From: Eubacterium nodatum ATCC 33099
Lineage (GTDB): Bacteria; Bacillota; Clostridia; Peptostreptococcales; Anaerovoracaceae
Length of the DNA: 64,000 nucleotides
Reading direction: 5' to 3'
NCBI GenBank assembly: GCA_000510425.1
Contig: AZKM01000028.1
Coordinates: 1 to 64,000, forward strand
The notes beneath the pieces were generated by a model. That model ran no database searches. It was given only the letters and a program-made list of their open reading frames with translations, and was not told the origin of the DNA. Positions 1 through 8,465 of the stretch are shown one piece after another (position 1 is the first letter of the stretch; every line of letters begins with the position of its first letter). A program made the translations under genes and the position numbers.

Positions 1-48
1 TCTACTCGGTTTTTTATTCTGATTATATAGTTTTTTATTTATACATCC

Positions 49-1695
49 TTATTTCATTGCTGCCTTTGTATGATCCACATATATTTTCTGGATTCCCGGA
101 ATCTGACCCAGACCCTTGATCTGTGTCTTAACTGTAAATCCGGCTTTCTTGAATTCCATCTTCCATGAATCGTCATCGTCACCTGCCATATCGTTGTTGG
201 CATGGTCACCTGCAACTACCATCATTGGGCGAAGAACTACTGTTTTGTATCCTGCTTTCTTCACCTTATTAATGATTTCTTTTACTGATGTTGACTCAGG
301 TTCACCTTCTACAGTACCTACAAATACATTCTTATAGCCTAATTTATCAGCAACTGTCTGCATTTGAGTGTAGGAAACCTTAGCTTCGTGGGCTGTGCCG
401 TGACCCATAAATACATACGCAGTCTTGCTGTCTGCAGATTTAATATCAGCAGCTCCATCATCTTTTGCAGCTTCCTTGGCCAAAAGTTTCATAACCTTTG
501 TTTTGTCAGGGTTAATCTTCTTTTCGTCTTTACTTGCTTCTCCAAGTAACGGTTCTGCATACTTAACCTTGATGTCGCCCTTCTTTTCTTCGATGACTTT
601 CTTAAGTTCATCGTACTCTGCACCATGCATCAGGTGAGTAGGCTGAACAATCATTTCCTTAACCTTTGCATCTGTGGCCTTCTTCATAGCCTGTTCAACA
701 TTATTGATTTTTATTCCGTCTCTTGACTGAATATGGTTAATAATGATCTGTGCCGTAAATGCTCTTCTTACATCATACTTAGGATAAGCCTTTGCCAGAG
801 TCTTTTCAATTCCGCCGATTGTAGCGGCTCTGCTTCCATTGAAGCTTGTTCCGAAGCTTACAACAAGGAGTTCCTTATCCTTCTTCGGTGCAGCGTTCAG
901 AGGTGCATCTTTCTTTGCATCTCCTGTGTTCAGACCATAGTAATCAGCTTCTTCAACTTCTTCCTTTTCCATCTTGGATAGAGCATCCCATGAAGCTTTA
1001 GCTACCTTGCACATCTTGTCGGTATTATCATTTCTTTCCTGAACATAGATTGCTTTAATCAAGTTGTCTGTAAGAGCAGGACTCTTCTGTTTCTTAACGG
1101 TTTCAACAGCCTTTGCTTCTTCCATTCCCTCTAAATCTTTAATTGTTGTTGTGGTCAAACCCTTTGAGGAAACCTTAATTGTTCTTGGATACCAAACGAT
1201 GTTTGAAGCTGTTGTTCCATAGCTTCCATCTTTATTAACCTCTTTCAGTTCAGCATTCTTTGCTGCCTTTGCATGCTTAGCTGAGCGAGAAGCAAGTTTG
1301 ATTTCCTTATCCAGATCATCAAGTTTAAAGGTATATGTCATATAGCCTTTATCGTCTTTCACTGCCTTAATCAGTTCATCCTTCTTAGCTTTAGCTGCAT
1401 CTTTAGGTTCGCCCAAGAACAGAGCATCGTAACCCTTTCCGCTTAAACGAACAGTCACCTTGTACTTACCCTTTGCTACCTGTAATTTAACTTTCCCCTT
1501 GTCAGCATCAGCAAGTCTGAACATATTGCTGATCTTTGTTCCACTCTTCAATTCTGCCTTTGCAAAATAGCTGCCGTCCAGGTATTTGGAAGCTTCATCT
1601 TTCTTATCTTCTTCCTTTGCTCCACAAGCTGTGAAAGCCACAACCACTGCAACGGACAGAATTAAAGTTAATAATTTAATGATTTTGTTTTTCAT
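49..1695 (-). CDS. cbiK: Lipoprotein CbiK-type sirohydrochlorin cobaltochelatase
   Basis: The C-terminal part (about residues 270-548) is a CbiK-family chelatase, the class that inserts cobalt into sirohydrochlorin in anaerobic B12 synthesis. Visible family marks are a PTHLMHGAEY segment (H354, H357), a MGHGTAHEA segment (H432, H436) and AGDHANNDMAGD (H498), the usual metal-ligand regions. The N-terminus is a lipoprotein signal with a basic start, a hydrophobic core and lipobox AFTAC (C24), so the enzyme should sit outside the membrane, unlike the usual cytosolic CbiK. About 200 extra residues between the signal and the chelatase look beta-rich and resemble a domain found in clostridial surface and iron-linked proteins; that likeness is an impression from pattern. 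GGAGG lies 8 nt before the ATG. No other cobalamin genes are in the window, so the role could be in tetrapyrrole or heme handling rather than B12 synthesis. Confidence 0.85.
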   Translation of the reverse strand: MKNKIIKLLTLILSVAVVVAFTACGAKEEDKKDEASKYLDGSYFAKAELKSGTKISNMFRLADADKGKVKLQVAKGKYKVTVRLSGKGYDALFLGEPKDAAKAKKDELIKAVKDDKGYMTYTFKLDDLDKEIKLASRSAKHAKAAKNAELKEVNKDGSYGTTASNIVWYPRTIKVSSKGLTTTTIKDLEGMEEAKAVETVKKQKSPALTDNLIKAIYVQERNDNTDKMCKVAKASWDALSKMEKEEVEEADYYGLNTGDAKKDAPLNAAPKKDKELLVVSFGTSFNGSRAATIGGIEKTLAKAYPKYDVRRAFTAQIIINHIQSRDGIKINNVEQAMKKATDAKVKEMIVQPTHLMHGAEYDELKKVIEEKKGDIKVKYAEPLLGEASKDEKKINPDKTKVMKLLAKEAAKDDGAADIKSADSKTAYVFMGHGTAHEAKVSYTQMQTVADKLGYKNVFVGTVEGEPESTSVKEIINKVKKAGYKTVVLRPMMVVAGDHANNDMAGDDDDSWKMEFKKAGFTVKTQIKGLGQIPGIQKIYVDHTKAAMK

Positions 1696-1734
1696 AACTT
1701 ACATTCCTCCTATAAAAAAACTATAATTTACTTT

Positions 1735-1763
1735 ATTATACATTGTCTTCTTATAAATGTAAA
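1735..1763 (-). promoter_or_regulatory. Sigma-A promoter of the cbiK-type gene
   Basis: On the minus strand TTTACA (1758-1763) is followed after 17 nt by TATAAT (1735-1740), about 40 nt before the start codon of the chelatase lipoprotein. The spacing and both hexamers fit a housekeeping promoter. I see no riboswitch-like structure in the short leader. Confidence 0.7.
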
Positions 1764-1791
1764 GATTGGTAAAATGTATACATCTTCAAAG

Positions 1792-2949
1792 CTACCTTTT
1801 CAATTCAACTTTCAGCAAAACAGGATTATGATCTGCATTTTTAAACTGCAAATTCATATTTTTATACTTCTTCACTTTAATATTCTTTGAAAGAATAAAG
1901 CCGTCTATTACATAATATTGAAAGGATTTTTTATCGGCATTTTTAAAGGGTCTGTCAAGGGATCTGCAGCTCGGGTTCACAGTATCCATAACAAACTGCC
2001 AATTCTTTTTATATTTTTCTATATTTATGATTCCAGGTTTCCACGTCCCTTTCCTTCCCTTATATTTTAAGATATTCGCTGAAGAAAAAGTTTGATTGAA
2101 GTCTCCTCCCGCAATCACATAATTTCCTTTAGCTTTTTCCTTTTCAAGCAGCTTAAATAGCTCATTAGTTTGAGCTGTTTTTCCGGAGCCGTTGTCATAT
2201 GCTTCCATATGCAGATTGACCATGACAAGGTCCTTCTTGCTGTCTTTTATCGGAATCCTTCCTACAAGCAAACAGCGCTTTAAATTCCCCAGTCTCTCCG
2301 GCCAACTGAAAGGAACAGGTAACTGAATCCTGCAAACTTTATCTATTGAAAACTTAGACTGTATTTGAATACCTGCCTCAACCTTTCCAATTGGCGGAAT
2401 AGGGTATGGAATAAACGGAACCTTATAATTTGTGGCAAAACTGCTCTCAGTACCGTTCATGTTGTTTGAAATAATTCTGCTCTGATTGATTCCGTAAGAC
2501 CTTTTCGAATTCACATCAACTTCCTGAAGCATTGCTATATCAGAATTCAAAGCCTTTATTTTTTTTATGATATTTTGTAAATTCTCATGTACACGTTCCT
2601 TGGAAGAAGCCCTTACTTCTTTCCCTCCATCCAGAAAAAAGTCGGCATCATCTCCTAATGCACCATATCCGATATTCCAGGATAAAATTGAAAATTCTTT
2701 TCCCTGCTTAAGTTTCTTCATTGAACTTTCCCTTAAACTTAAATCACTTTTATATAATTTTCCGTTAACGATTATACTCTTTCCAAGGGACTCAATAGCT
2801 TCAGGTCTATACTCGGTTACCGTCAAATATGCCAAAAGCATTGCTGAAAAAAAAATAAAAACTATGATAATTATAACCACTACCAATAAAACTTTTTTCC
2901 AAAGGGGTTTATCCTTTTTTATCAAAATACAGCCTTTTTCATATCTCAT
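1792..2949 (-). CDS. Membrane-anchored endonuclease/exonuclease/phosphatase family protein
   Basis: An N-terminal hydrophobic segment (about residues 18-42) anchors the protein, and the rest is an endonuclease/exonuclease/phosphatase fold. Motifs visible are SWNIGYG (about 90), a QEVD metal-binding segment, AGGDFNQ (D283, N285) and the C-terminal ADHNPV (D373, H374), the last holding the catalytic Asp-His pair. Members act on DNA, phosphoinositides or sphingomyelin, and the substrate cannot be told here. With a single anchor and a positive N-terminus the catalytic domain probably faces outward. It lies 40 nt downstream of the LtrA-family gene and is probably co-transcribed with it. The ribosome binding site is weak (AAGG about 10 nt upstream). 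Confidence 0.8.
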   Translation of the reverse strand: MRYEKGCILIKKDKPLWKKVLLVVVIIIIVFIFFSAMLLAYLTVTEYRPEAIESLGKSIIVNGKLYKSDLSLRESSMKKLKQGKEFSILSWNIGYGALGDDADFFLDGGKEVRASSKERVHENLQNIIKKIKALNSDIAMLQEVDVNSKRSYGINQSRIISNNMNGTESSFATNYKVPFIPYPIPPIGKVEAGIQIQSKFSIDKVCRIQLPVPFSWPERLGNLKRCLLVGRIPIKDSKKDLVMVNLHMEAYDNGSGKTAQTNELFKLLEKEKAKGNYVIAGGDFNQTFSSANILKYKGRKGTWKPGIINIEKYKKNWQFVMDTVNPSCRSLDRPFKNADKKSFQYYVIDGFILSKNIKVKKYKNMNLQFKNADHNPVLLKVELKR

Positions 2950-2989
2950 TTCGTATCGTACCTTTTATTATACCTTTTGTCATAACCAA

Positions 2990-4216
2990 CTATACTTTCA
3001 TCAGAAAACAACTGACCTGCCTGCCTTTATACAGTAATATGCCAAAATTTCCGAGGCTTATAACAATCATCCCCATCAGACATCCATAACCTGACATGGC
3101 ATACAACATAATTGCCCCTCCGACTAATGTAACAATTAAAATTCCCAGCTTTTCGCCCAAAAACCACATCCTGTGTTCATAGTACACTGAATTTGTATAA
3201 AGTGCCATAAAAAACATTATCACACCAGCCAGTATTAAGACGGTAAAAAATTTATTATTCATCCCGGTGTGCCTGATAAAGGATTGTCCCACTGTCATCA
3301 TGGTTATGGAAATAACCAGAGCATAATGGCTGAACATTAGTACAATGCCTCTGGTATCAGTTTCTCTGTCTATTAAATAATGATTATGTATCACATAGGA
3401 TCCGAATAGAAGCAAAATCACCACGAAAACTGCAACAGAAGCCAAGCTGATTTTACCCGGAAGAAAATATTCTCCAACAGAAATGACCACTTCTCCAAAG
3501 GACAGTATGATCAAAAGTTCAAATCTTTCTGTCAAGTGTGGAAAGTCTACTATGCTGGTATCAAAATTTCGTCTTATAAAGGCAGGCAAAAACGCACCGG
3601 TAAAAATTCCTGCAACAGTAATAAAGAATGCTATATTTATGCAGGCACCTGAACTAATCAGTCCTGACGACACCGCATATATAATAACAAAAGAAAAAAT
3701 AAGAGAAGAAAAAGTCCTGGATTCACCACTTCCAACGCCTTTATTTCGGGACTGCATAAAGTAAAGAAATGAGATTCCTCCAAGCATTACGATCATAACT
3801 CTATTAAATGTATTTGTCATCTGGAGGTCTGTCCTGTGAAGAATGTTAGACACAAAAAGGATTGACATCATATTAGCTGCCATTATGAAATTTTCATACC
3901 ATCTGCCTGCAGAAAATCTATTGTTATAATTCGTCTGATAAAGCCAGACCTGAAGTACTACAAGAATTGACACATAATATATAAAAAATGTATACGGTGT
4001 TATCATACCTTCTGCAGTTGTTTCCAAAATGCCTGTAATCTTGGACATTGCATAGACAAACACCAGATCAAAGAATAACTCCAAAAGTGAAACTTCCTTT
4101 CCGTTTTGGCGTATCATGGTTTCTCTGTCAACTATACTGCAGCTCTTCGGAGGCATTGAGGACGCACTCCTGCCTATGCTTAAAAATTTATCCAGACCGT
4201 TTTTTAACCGTTTCAT
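2990..4216 (-). CDS. Low temperature requirement protein A (LtrA) family membrane protein
   Basis: This is a polytopic membrane protein with roughly ten or more hydrophobic segments. The family signature ELFFDLVFV is at residues 46-54. LtrA was named for cold growth in Listeria, but its biochemical role is not established. The family length (about 400 residues) is matched. AGGGG is placed 7 nt before the ATG. The gene probably heads a two-gene unit with the following endonuclease/phosphatase-fold gene. Confidence 0.8.
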   Translation of the reverse strand: MKRLKNGLDKFLSIGRSASSMPPKSCSIVDRETMIRQNGKEVSLLELFFDLVFVYAMSKITGILETTAEGMITPYTFFIYYVSILVVLQVWLYQTNYNNRFSAGRWYENFIMAANMMSILFVSNILHRTDLQMTNTFNRVMIVMLGGISFLYFMQSRNKGVGSGESRTFSSLIFSFVIIYAVSSGLISSGACINIAFFITVAGIFTGAFLPAFIRRNFDTSIVDFPHLTERFELLIILSFGEVVISVGEYFLPGKISLASVAVFVVILLLFGSYVIHNHYLIDRETDTRGIVLMFSHYALVISITMMTVGQSFIRHTGMNNKFFTVLILAGVIMFFMALYTNSVYYEHRMWFLGEKLGILIVTLVGGAIMLYAMSGYGCLMGMIVISLGNFGILLYKGRQVSCFLMKV

Positions 4217-4250
4217 ACTAAAACCCCTGTTACATTATCTGTATGTTTAC

Positions 4251-4279
4251 AGTATTTCACTTACCTTTATTTTTGTCAA
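4251..4279 (-). promoter_or_regulatory. Probable promoter of the LtrA-family gene
   Basis: Minus strand TTGACA (4274-4279) and AATACT (4251-4256) are separated by 17 nt. The -35 is perfect and the -10 matches four of six positions. It sits about 35 nt before the start codon. Confidence 0.5.
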
Positions 4280-4345
4280 TAACTATAATTATACAAAGAA
4301 TACTATTTTGCATACGCATCCCGTTGTAGAGTATAAATTTTAGAT

Positions 4346-4393
4346 AAATAAAAAACCGTTAGACTTGTGGAAAACACAACATTTCTAACGGTT
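4346..4393 (-). terminator. Rho-independent terminator of the fMet-Leu-Asn tRNA unit
   Basis: An inverted repeat with arms 4354-4363 and 4384-4393 (AACCGTTAGA) holds an inner stem TTGTG/CACAA. On the minus strand it is followed by a run of T. It begins a few bases after the tRNA-fMet 3' end. Confidence 0.85.
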
Positions 4394-4398
4394 AAACC

Positions 4399-4474
<76 letters not shown>

Positions 4475-4504
4475 ATATCATATCAAATTATCATACTGCA
4501 ATAC

Positions 4505-4593
4505 TGGTGCCGGCGACCGGGGTCGAACCGGTACGGGTATCACTACCCACAGGATTTTAAGTCCTGGGCGTCTGCCAATTCCGCCACGCCGGC
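4505..4593 (-). tRNA. tRNA-Leu (UAA)
   Basis: 89 nt with a long variable arm, acceptor GCCGGCG/CGCCGGC, encoded CCA, and anticodon UAA in the loop CUUAAAA. Confidence 0.95.
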
Positions 4594-4604
4594 AGGAAAA
4601 AAAT

Positions 4605-4679
4605 TGGCTCCGAGGGTGGGGCTCGAACCCACAGCCTACCGGTTAACAGCCGGTTGCTCCACCATTGAGCTACCTCGGA
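4605..4679 (-). tRNA. tRNA-Asn (GUU)
   Basis: 75 nt, acceptor UCCGAGG/CCUCGGA, encoded CCA, anticodon GUU in the loop CUGUUAA. First gene of the three-tRNA transcript. Confidence 0.95.
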
Positions 4680-4711
4680 TTACATCGTTTATCATATCGA
4701 CAACAAGTATG

Positions 4712-4741
4712 ATTATAGATTATGTTATGCTATTTTGTCAA
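4712..4741 (-). promoter_or_regulatory. Consensus promoter of the fMet-Leu-Asn tRNA unit
   Basis: Minus strand TTGACA (4736-4741), an 18-nt spacer and TATAAT (4712-4717). Both hexamers are perfect. The first tRNA starts about 33 nt downstream. Confidence 0.85.
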
Positions 4742-4944
4742 TACATATTTTACAATTTTTACAGACTTGAATCTTTTTTTTGTGATTTGAATTCTGAAAG
4801 CAAGTTCTACTCTGCCATTTTACTACAATACAGAAGCATTTCTCCATTATACATAAATTTATTTATAGTGATTCATATTCAGATGATTTCCGGCATTTAT
4901 ATATTTATTTTAGTTATTTACGCATCGAAGCCTTTTTGATGACC

Positions 4945-4960
4945 TTGTATCGTGATACAA
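4945..4960 (+). promoter_or_regulatory. Operator-like palindrome over the AEC-carrier promoter
   Basis: Seven-base arms TTGTATC and GATACAA flank a two-base centre. The right arm overlaps a likely -10 hexamer TACAAT (4956-4961). The spacing and arms look like a dimeric regulator site; GntR-type regulators use similar sites, but no regulator gene is adjacent. Confidence 0.5.
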
Positions 4961-4988
4961 TAGAGAAGAATTATTACGGAGGTTATAA

Positions 4989-5933
4989 ATGCTAATTGTA
5001 CTTATTAAAGTTATATCTATTTTTTCTTTAATCCTAATAGGATATATTGCAAACAAAACAGAGGTTCTTCCTTCTTCCTCTCTACCATATTTAACAAATC
5101 TTTTGCTCTATATTACATCTCCCTGTATGATAATGAGCTCTATATATTCAAACACCTTATCAAAGAATTTAATACAATCCACAGTAGAAGTATCCATAGG
5201 CTCCATCTTCTATTTTGTGATTTCAAGCATACTGGCATATCTCATTATAAAAATTCTAAAATTCCATCCTAAAGAAGATTACGGAATGTATATATGTGCC
5301 ATTTCTCTCGTAAATACGGGATTTATGGGATTTCCGATAACCAAAGAAATTTTCGGAAACACATACCTGTATTTGATGGCTATTCAAAATATTTTCCTGA
5401 ATATATATCTGGTAGGATTCACTCCCGGTGTATTGAATATCGGACATAAAGTAAAAACAGGATTTAAAGATTTTTTAAAGGGAATGTGCAGTGTGATTAC
5501 ACTTTCGATAATAGTAGGATTGATACTTTTATTCACGGGAATCAGACTTCCTTCAATGCTTGATGACATTATAAATATGCTTTCAGATGCTACCATTCCC
5601 GTTTCTATGATTGTGGTTGGCGTTCAGCTTGGTTCAAGCAAATTCAAAACTTTAATCAGTAGGTATAACATAATTGTAACATTTGTTTCTATGTTCATCA
5701 TACCAATGCTTACTTTCCTTGTTGTGGATAATATGAACTTCCTAACGGTGGAATCCAAGGTTACACTGATTTTTGCCACAGCATTTCCGACGGCTGTCAT
5801 GGGTGTTATCTTTGCTGAACAGTATAATAAAAACAGTCGGGGTATGGCAGAGATTGTTTCCCTCAGCACATTGATATCAATAGCTACCATTCCCCTTGCG
5901 GCTGCATTTTTATCGGCATATTATGGATTATGA
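4989..5933 (+). CDS. AEC family (auxin efflux carrier-like) transporter
   Basis: This 314-residue hydrophobic protein has about ten membrane segments in two halves, separated by a short basic stretch near the middle. It resembles bacterial AEC carriers such as MleP, which move small carboxylates like malate. The N-terminal half contains the conserved helix pattern around LPYLTNLLLYITSPCM and the C-terminal half has PVSMIVVGVQLG, typical of the family. The substrate is not predictable. GGAGG lies 6 nt before the ATG. The gene is alone on the plus strand, has its own promoter with a palindromic operator, and its 3' end overlaps the convergent TPR gene by 6 nt. Confidence 0.85.
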   Translation: MLIVLIKVISIFSLILIGYIANKTEVLPSSSLPYLTNLLLYITSPCMIMSSIYSNTLSKNLIQSTVEVSIGSIFYFVISSILAYLIIKILKFHPKEDYGMYICAISLVNTGFMGFPITKEIFGNTYLYLMAIQNIFLNIYLVGFTPGVLNIGHKVKTGFKDFLKGMCSVITLSIIVGLILLFTGIRLPSMLDDIINMLSDATIPVSMIVVGVQLGSSKFKTLISRYNIIVTFVSMFIIPMLTFLVVDNMNFLTVESKVTLIFATAFPTAVMGVIFAEQYNKNSRGMAEIVSLSTLISIATIPLAAAFLSAYYGL

Positions 5934-6950
5934 CATGGACGATGTCAATTCGCCTTTTTCCTGCCTGTCTAATTCCATATTGTTTTCCACAACAACAATC
6001 TTTTGACGATACTTATTCTCCTTTTCGATATTTCCTATGGCTTTATATAGGTTTGCCAGTTCTTTCATAGTTTCCACATTGCTGGGCGAAATGGCCAAAA
6101 CCTTTAGAAATGCTTCTTCTGCTTTGATCTCTTCTGAAATATCTTTATAAGCAACTCCCAAATAATACCAAAGAGGCCACCATTTATTAAACCTTGGATC
6201 ATCTCGATATGGTTCAAGGATTTCTATTCCTTCTGCGAATCTGCCACCCAAAACATGATTATATCCCTCTTCGATTTTACAAGGCTCATGGAGTTTTGAT
6301 AAAAGTTCTTCTACCTCTGTGCTAAGCTCATTGTCCTTTGACAGTTCAAGAAACCTCTCCCATGTTAACTTTGCCTTTATATAAAGTCCCATATTCAAAT
6401 ATCCGAAACCCAAGAAATAAAAGCCCATATCAAAGTCACCTGCCATCAGAGTCAGGTGCTCAAACGCTTCTAAGGACTCTGCCTTAAATCTGCCTAAATA
6501 ATCTTCATCATCTGAATTCTCATAGGCATCTTTGCAAGCTCTTCCATAGCAATAAAAGCCATCTTTATTATCCGGATCTATTTGGATACATGCTCTGAAA
6601 ATTATGCATGCACTTTCGTAATCATCCTTATCAGCATAATCTACGCCCTCATTTAACAGAGGCAGAACAAAGTCTTTTTTGAACATTCTCTTTATATATG
6701 AAATATAATTATCCTTGTATTTAAAGTTTATATCACATCCGATTACATATGCCATATTCCTTGCAATATCCAAAGTTGTCATTCCCTGAGAAATTCCGCT
6801 TTTTCTAATCGGTACCGGAACCCCTGACAAAATATCCGAAAGTCCTGTCTTACCTAAATATCCATCTGAAAGTTCATCGAATAAAAATTCTTCCTGAACT
6901 TTTGGAATAAGATATTCACCAACTCTGTCACTGCGCATTTCTTCACTCAT
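5928..6950 (-). CDS. TPR-repeat protein of unknown function
   Basis: I do not recognise a named family. The first 90 or so residues form an unassigned region. From about residue 100 to 320 there are tetratricopeptide-like helices, with repeats such as DDYESACIIFRACIQIDPDN and EIKAEEAFLKVLAISPSN. TPR arrays usually bind partner proteins. No signal peptide or membrane segment is seen, so it is probably cytosolic. It starts 3 nt after the stop codon of the B12-binding radical SAM gene and is therefore likely co-translated with it. It may be an accessory of that enzyme. Confidence 0.7.
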   Translation of the reverse strand: MSEEMRSDRVGEYLIPKVQEEFLFDELSDGYLGKTGLSDILSGVPVPIRKSGISQGMTTLDIARNMAYVIGCDINFKYKDNYISYIKRMFKKDFVLPLLNEGVDYADKDDYESACIIFRACIQIDPDNKDGFYCYGRACKDAYENSDDEDYLGRFKAESLEAFEHLTLMAGDFDMGFYFLGFGYLNMGLYIKAKLTWERFLELSKDNELSTEVEELLSKLHEPCKIEEGYNHVLGGRFAEGIEILEPYRDDPRFNKWWPLWYYLGVAYKDISEEIKAEEAFLKVLAISPSNVETMKELANLYKAIGNIEKENKYRQKIVVVENNMELDRQEKGELTSSMS

Positions 6951-6953
6951 AAA

Positions 6954-8465
6954 CTAAAACTCCCATCCTTTATTCATAAATCGTTTTGCAATCTCCGGAT
7001 TCAATGTTTCAAGCACATCCAAAATCATGAAATTCTCTACTCTGTCCATAAGTCCCATGTGATTATACTCAAAAGTCTTTGCAAATTTATACATGATTCT
7101 GTACATATCTTCTTTTTTATGAGAAACCATGTGATATTCATTTCTATAATAAAAATCCGCCAGTCTTTGATAAAAGTCAAAAGGTCTCATGGAAAGTTCT
7201 TCCATGAGAAAATCCAAGGTGCTTTTAAATCCTCCTCTGTTATAAAAAAGTTCCAGAACTGTTTCAACCATCTTTAATTTCACCAAATCAAGTGCTGAAA
7301 TATACTTATTCGAAATAATCTCATAAGGTGCTTTCTCTCTGTATCTATATCCATGCTCTTCAGCTATGCTCCTGAGCTTCGTGCCCTTCAACAACTTCAA
7401 AAAACCCATCTGAAACTGTCCCGGTTTCACATTATATACCCTATCAAATGACAGCCCAAATGATGTATAATCCTCATATGGAAGACCTGCAATGAGGTCA
7501 ACATGCACATCCACATTATCTATCTCCACAAGTCTTTTCACATTTGTCAAAACAGCATCGGTGGTATTGTTTCTGTTGATTTCTTTCAATGTATATGGGT
7601 TAACCGACTGGACTCCTATCTCAAATTGAAAAAGTCCTTTCCTCGCTTTGGATAGAATTTTAAATGTCTCTTCGTCCAGCATATCTCCACAAATCTCAAA
7701 GTGGAAATTTGTTGTTCCATTATCCTTGTCTATTAAATATTGCCAAAAAGAATTTGCTCTCTTTTTGTCATAGTTAAAGGTTCTGTCAATGAACTTAACC
7801 TGCTTCACTCCCTTATACACAAGATATGCTATATCCCTTCGCAAACGATTTAAGGAAACCGCCCTAACTCCCCCATTTAAAGATGATATGCAGTAGGCAC
7901 ATCTGAAAGGACAACCTCTGGTAGATTCATAGTAAATAATTTTGTCCGATTCCACTTCAAGATAGGTATATGGAAACGGCAAACTGTCCATAGGCGGCAG
8001 TGAGCCTCTTTCCGTCGACACAACGGACTTTCCTTTCCTGAAAGTAATGGCATCCACTTTTGTATAATCAGGTTTTTCAGAAAGGTATTCGCCCATGAAC
8101 TGGGAAAAAGGTTTTTCTCCTTCTCCCCTGATTATAAAATCTGCCCATGGATTTTTCTTTATAAAATCCTCTGATTCATAGCTTACCTCCGGACCGCCGA
8201 GTAAAAACTTCATGCCGGGTCTTGCCTTTTTCAAATTACTGCATAACTCTTTTATCTTTTCTATATTCCATATATAGCAAGAAAAGCATACAAGGTCATA
8301 TCCGCCTCTGATAATTTCATTGTACACAAAATCTCTGTCATTATTTATAGTATATTCCTCAAGCTTAACGTCTATGTTGGAGTTTATAAGAATACAATAC
8401 AGATATTTAAGGGCTAAATTCGTATGTATGTATTTTGAATTTAGAGTGGTAAGCAATATCCTCAT
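6954..8465 (-). CDS. B12-binding domain radical SAM protein (DUF4080-like C-terminus)
   Basis: Residues 1-140 resemble a cobalamin-binding Rossmann domain, with GGYDLVCFSCYIWN and FLLGGPEVSYE. A radical SAM core follows, with the 4Fe-4S motif C185-X3-C189-X2-C192 in TRGCPFRCAYC and the later IGVQSVNP and VDLIAGLPYED strands. The C-terminal 120 residues look like the DUF4080 extension common in this clostridial group. Such enzymes perform radical methylations or rearrangements; the substrate is unknown. The ATG overlaps the stop codon of the upstream radical SAM gene by one base (TAATG), so the two are translationally coupled. The TPR gene follows after 3 nt. Confidence 0.85.
   Translation of the reverse strand: MRILLTTLNSKYIHTNLALKYLYCILINSNIDVKLEEYTINNDRDFVYNEIIRGGYDLVCFSCYIWNIEKIKELCSNLKKARPGMKFLLGGPEVSYESEDFIKKNPWADFIIRGEGEKPFSQFMGEYLSEKPDYTKVDAITFRKGKSVVSTERGSLPPMDSLPFPYTYLEVESDKIIYYESTRGCPFRCAYCISSLNGGVRAVSLNRLRRDIAYLVYKGVKQVKFIDRTFNYDKKRANSFWQYLIDKDNGTTNFHFEICGDMLDEETFKILSKARKGLFQFEIGVQSVNPYTLKEINRNNTTDAVLTNVKRLVEIDNVDVHVDLIAGLPYEDYTSFGLSFDRVYNVKPGQFQMGFLKLLKGTKLRSIAEEHGYRYREKAPYEIISNKYISALDLVKLKMVETVLELFYNRGGFKSTLDFLMEELSMRPFDFYQRLADFYYRNEYHMVSHKKEDMYRIMYKFAKTFEYNHMGLMDRVENFMILDVLETLNPEIAKRFMNKGWEF

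Larger units (their letters stand above)
4680..4988. other. Intergenic region between divergent tRNA and AEC-carrier units
   Basis: About 300 nt of AT-rich sequence with no credible gene. It holds the minus-strand tRNA promoter at its left end and the promoter and palindromic operator of the AEC-type carrier at its right end. I see nothing recognisable in the middle (about 4745-4930). Confidence 0.7.

Noticed and set aside
2567-3037. 156-codon plus-strand frame
   Set aside because: It lies entirely opposite the membrane-anchored endonuclease/phosphatase-fold gene, with no ribosome binding site and no recognisable protein.
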